The position numbers and the translations under genes were made by a program. Shown here in pieces: positions 61,792-64,000 of a stretch of DNA of 64,000 bases. Each line of letters begins with the position of its first letter. Within the stretch, counting starts at the first letter, position 1. The notes below the pieces were generated by a model that saw nothing but the letters and a program-made list of their open reading frames with translations, did not search any database and had not been told where the DNA came from. Source of the DNA: Siphonodentalium dalli (taxonomy: Eukaryota > Mollusca > Scaphopoda > Gadilida > Siphonodentaliidae); assembly GCA_032622095.1 (NCBI GenBank), contig CP136062.1:6262001-6326000 (forward strand), given 5' to 3'.

Positions 61792-63069
61792 GAAATCATT
61801 ACCGTTCTCGAATATTGTCCATACTCCATTTTTACCCCTCGGGGTGGTACCCCAGGGGATGATGGTTGGGGTAGGTGTGTTTCTCGTGTGTATTTGTGGC
61901 TGGCCACCCACCCACGCCGTCAAATCAGTTGTAATCCTTACCGTTCTCAAAAATGGTCCATACCCCATATTTACCCCCTTGGGTGGTAGCCTACCTCCCA
62001 CGGGCGATGATGGGGGTTGGGTGTGTGCAGTGTGTGTTTGTGGCAGGCCACCCACTCATACCGCCAAATCGGTCGAAATCCGTAACGTTCTCGAAAATGG
62101 TCCATACCACCTGCTCATCACCTTGGGGTGTACCCCCGTGGTGAAGGATGGGGGGTCTGGGTGTTTCTACGGTGTATTTGGGGCGGGTAACCGACCCATG
62201 CCGTCAAATTGGTCGAAATCTTTTCCGTTATCGAAAATATTCCATACCCCATTTTTACCCCCCCCCCCCTCGAGTGGGTACCACCGGGGTGATTGGTGGG
62301 GTCGGGGGTTTCATAGGGTGTATTTGTGGCTGGCCACCGACCCATGCCGTCAAATCGGTCGAAATCCTTACCGTTCTCGAAAATGTTCCATACCCCATTT
62401 TCACCCCATCGGGCTGGTACCTCCGGGCTGATTGGTGGGTGTCGGGGTGTTTCTATGGTGTATTCGGGGTGGGCCACCCACCCATGCCATCAAATCGGTT
62501 GATGTCCTTACCTTTCTCGATAATGGTCCATACCCCATTTTCATCTCGGGGTGGCCACCGATCCATGCCGTCAAATCGGTCGAAATCCTTACAATTCTCG
62601 AAAATGGTCCATATCCCATTTTCACCCCCTCGGGCTGGTACCTCTGGTGGTGATTGGTGGTGTCGGGGTGTTTCGAGTGTGTGGTTTTGGAGGGCCACCC
62701 TCCCATCTAGTCAAATCGGTCGAAATCCTTCCTTTTCGAAAATGGTCGATACCTCATTTTCAGCCACTTGCATGGTACCCCCAGCTGACAGGTTGGTGTG
62801 TTTTTTCTGTGATGTATTTGATACGGGCCACCCACATTAAAATGCCGTCAAATCGGTCGAAATACTTACCGTTCTCGAAAATGGTCCATACCCAATGTTC
62901 ACCCCTTTGTAGTGTTATCCCCCCCCCCCCGTGTGATGGGTGGGGTTCGGGTGTTTCTAGGTTGTATTTTGGGCGGGCCACCCACCCATGACGTCAAATC
63001 GGTCGAAATCCTTACCGTTCTCGAAAATGGTCCATACCCCATTTTCACCCCTCGGGTGGTACTCCCCGG

Positions 63070-63110
63070 GGATAGGTCGCCTCGCATATATAAGAGAATG
63101 CATTGGCCTA
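63070..63110 (-). mobile_element. Palindrome-family half copy inserted in the satellite
   Basis: GGTCGCCTCGCATATATAAG then AGAATGCATTGGCC interrupts a monomer between TACTCCCCGG and GTGGAGTGTTTCT, matching the 46.2, 48.7 and 55.6 kb copies. Confidence 0.7.
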
Positions 63111-63659
63111 ACTGTGGAGTGTTTCTATTGCGCATTGGGTGTGCCACTCGCCCATAACGTCAAATCGGTTGAAATCCTTACCGTTCTCGAATATTGTCCA
63201 TACTCCATTTTTACCCCCTCGTGGAGGTACCCCAGGGGATGATGGTTCGGATAGGTGTGTTTCTAGTTTGTATTTGTGGCTGGCCACCCACCCACGCCGT
63301 CAAATCAGTTGAAATTCTTACCGTTCTCGAAAATGGTCCATACCCCATGTTCACCCCTCGGGTGGTACCCACGTTGGTGATGGGTGTGCGATCGTGTGTT
63401 TACAAATGGCATTTTACAATCAAATTATAACATAATAATATCTATCCCCCCCCCCACCGAGTATGATGGTTGTGGGTAAGTGTGTTTCTAGTTTATATTT
63501 GTGGCTGGCCACCCACCCATGCCGTCAAATCGGTTGTAATCCTCACCGTTATCGAAAATAGTCCTTACCCCATTTTCACCCCCTCGTTGTGGTATCCCCA
63601 GTGTGATGGGTGGGGATCGGTGTGTTTACAAATGGCATTTTACAATCAAAAGGGAGGCC

Positions 63660-64000
63660 TTGGTGGTGGGTATGCTGGTAAAATACTCACCTCCGTTGAA
63701 AACCGCCATAAACAGAAAGAATATTCAAATATAGACATGTTAGTGTATTCCTGATATGGAAATAATAAAGAGCGTTTATATACTTTTTTGTGTGATTATC
63801 CGATAGAATTGCGCTGTCCTCTGTAACGCAGTCAGGTTCTTGTTTAGATAATACATAGTAGATCTTGATGGTAGCATACTATTTACGCGATGATTGTGGT
63901 ATATACAAAACTATGTGCATTGTAATAGTCTCTCTGTTTGTGTGTTGGAACAAATATGAATATTTCGACAACGAAGGCTTCCCATGCTATTAATCTAAAG
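63660..64000. other. Unique AT-rich flank, no gene seen
   Basis: The satellite ends after a second GTTTACAAATGGCATTTTAC (63397 and 63623). Beyond it only short frames are present. Confidence 0.45.

Larger units (their letters stand above)
57750..63650. repeat. ~140-bp satellite array, about 42 monomers
   Basis: Head-to-tail monomers, each with GGGCGGGCCACCCACCCATG, CCGTCAAATCGGTCGAAATC, CTTACCGTTCTCGAAAATGG, TCCATACCCCATTTTCACCC and a variable GGGTGATGGGTGGGG segment. Spacing between successive CGTCAAATCGG words is mostly 139-140 bp, with some monomers of about 124. GC is well above the surroundings. Open frames on both strands are by-products. Confidence 0.9.

Noticed and set aside
57806..62840. 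Dozens of frames of 60-230 codons on both strands
   Set aside because: They are by-products of the GC-richer ~140-bp satellite, which lacks stops in several frames. Identical frames 876 bp apart reflect the duplication, not genes.

Overview
The window looks like about 64 kb of nuclear DNA from a marine invertebrate. It is AT-rich, its genes are spread thin and split by introns, and it is dominated by transposable-element remnants and tandem repeats. The very frequent palindromic words TACATGTA and ACCGGTAT, the tRNA-derived SINE, the CR1/L2-like LINE pieces and the CCGT-rich repeat fit a lophotrochozoan, most likely a mollusc. That placement is inference from composition and repeat style, not from a diagnostic gene. 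Nothing bacterial or viral was recognised.

Real genes are few. (1) On the minus strand, two exons about 19 kb apart (21081-21518 and 1576-2111) carry the two catalytic ends of one SGNH/PC-esterase-type (NXPE/CASD1-like) protein: the GDS block in the first and the DGVHH (D-x-x-H) block in the second. The splice sites and codon phases match, so nearly everything between 2.1 and 21.1 kb can be read as one transposon-filled intron. (2) On the plus strand, a SAM-domain first exon (43109-43199) and a terminal coding exon (44396-44674) mark a small gene whose middle is unclear. (3) A THAP zinc-finger exon (28277-28494) carries a frameshift. (4) A Harbinger-type transposase N-terminus (26203-26451, minus) and an SGNH-type retroelement ORF (56162-57465) are broken copies.

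Layout: 1-2.1 kb, 3' exon of the esterase gene. 2.6-4.9 kb, TGTGTA-rich repeat, then four copies of an 84-bp open cassette, one in the loop of a long hairpin. 5.9-6.3 kb, TTAA-flanked MITE. 8.2-8.5 kb, SINE with perfect target duplication. 8.9-13.9 kb, a 5-kb foldback element: 1.3-kb inverted arms around a 42-bp satellite that itself reverses orientation. 15.8-16.2 kb, TA-flanked TIR element. 17.9-18.8 kb, LINE 3' end. 18.8-20.2 kb, TIR-bounded unit. 21.1-21.5 kb, GDS exon. 21.6-24.3 kb, tandem 0.9-kb units, one hit by a perfect 104-bp palindrome with an 8-bp target duplication. 25.5-26.9 kb, Harbinger remnant between short inverted repeats. 28.3 kb, THAP exon; 28.8-29.1 kb, 65-bp minisatellite. 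31-31.8 kb, more TA-flanked TIR elements. 32.9-33.7 kb, minisatellite and a LINE C-terminus with 31-residue repeats. 33.8-36.2 kb, degenerate repeats. 37.3-38.9 kb, a Harbinger-type element carrying a 62-bp satellite. 42-46.2 kb, SAM gene between palindromic minisatellites. 46-56 kb, mostly non-coding with short palindromic elements and a diverged tandem repeat. 56.0-57.5 kb, SGNH ORF pseudogene. 57.75-63.65 kb, a ~140-bp satellite with an 876-bp higher-order duplication.

The strongest theme is that three unrelated TIR elements each enclose tandem repeats. This suggests non-autonomous transposons are seeding or dispersing satellites here. No single gene-based new system was found; the most unusual objects are the 5-kb foldback and the 104-bp perfect palindrome.
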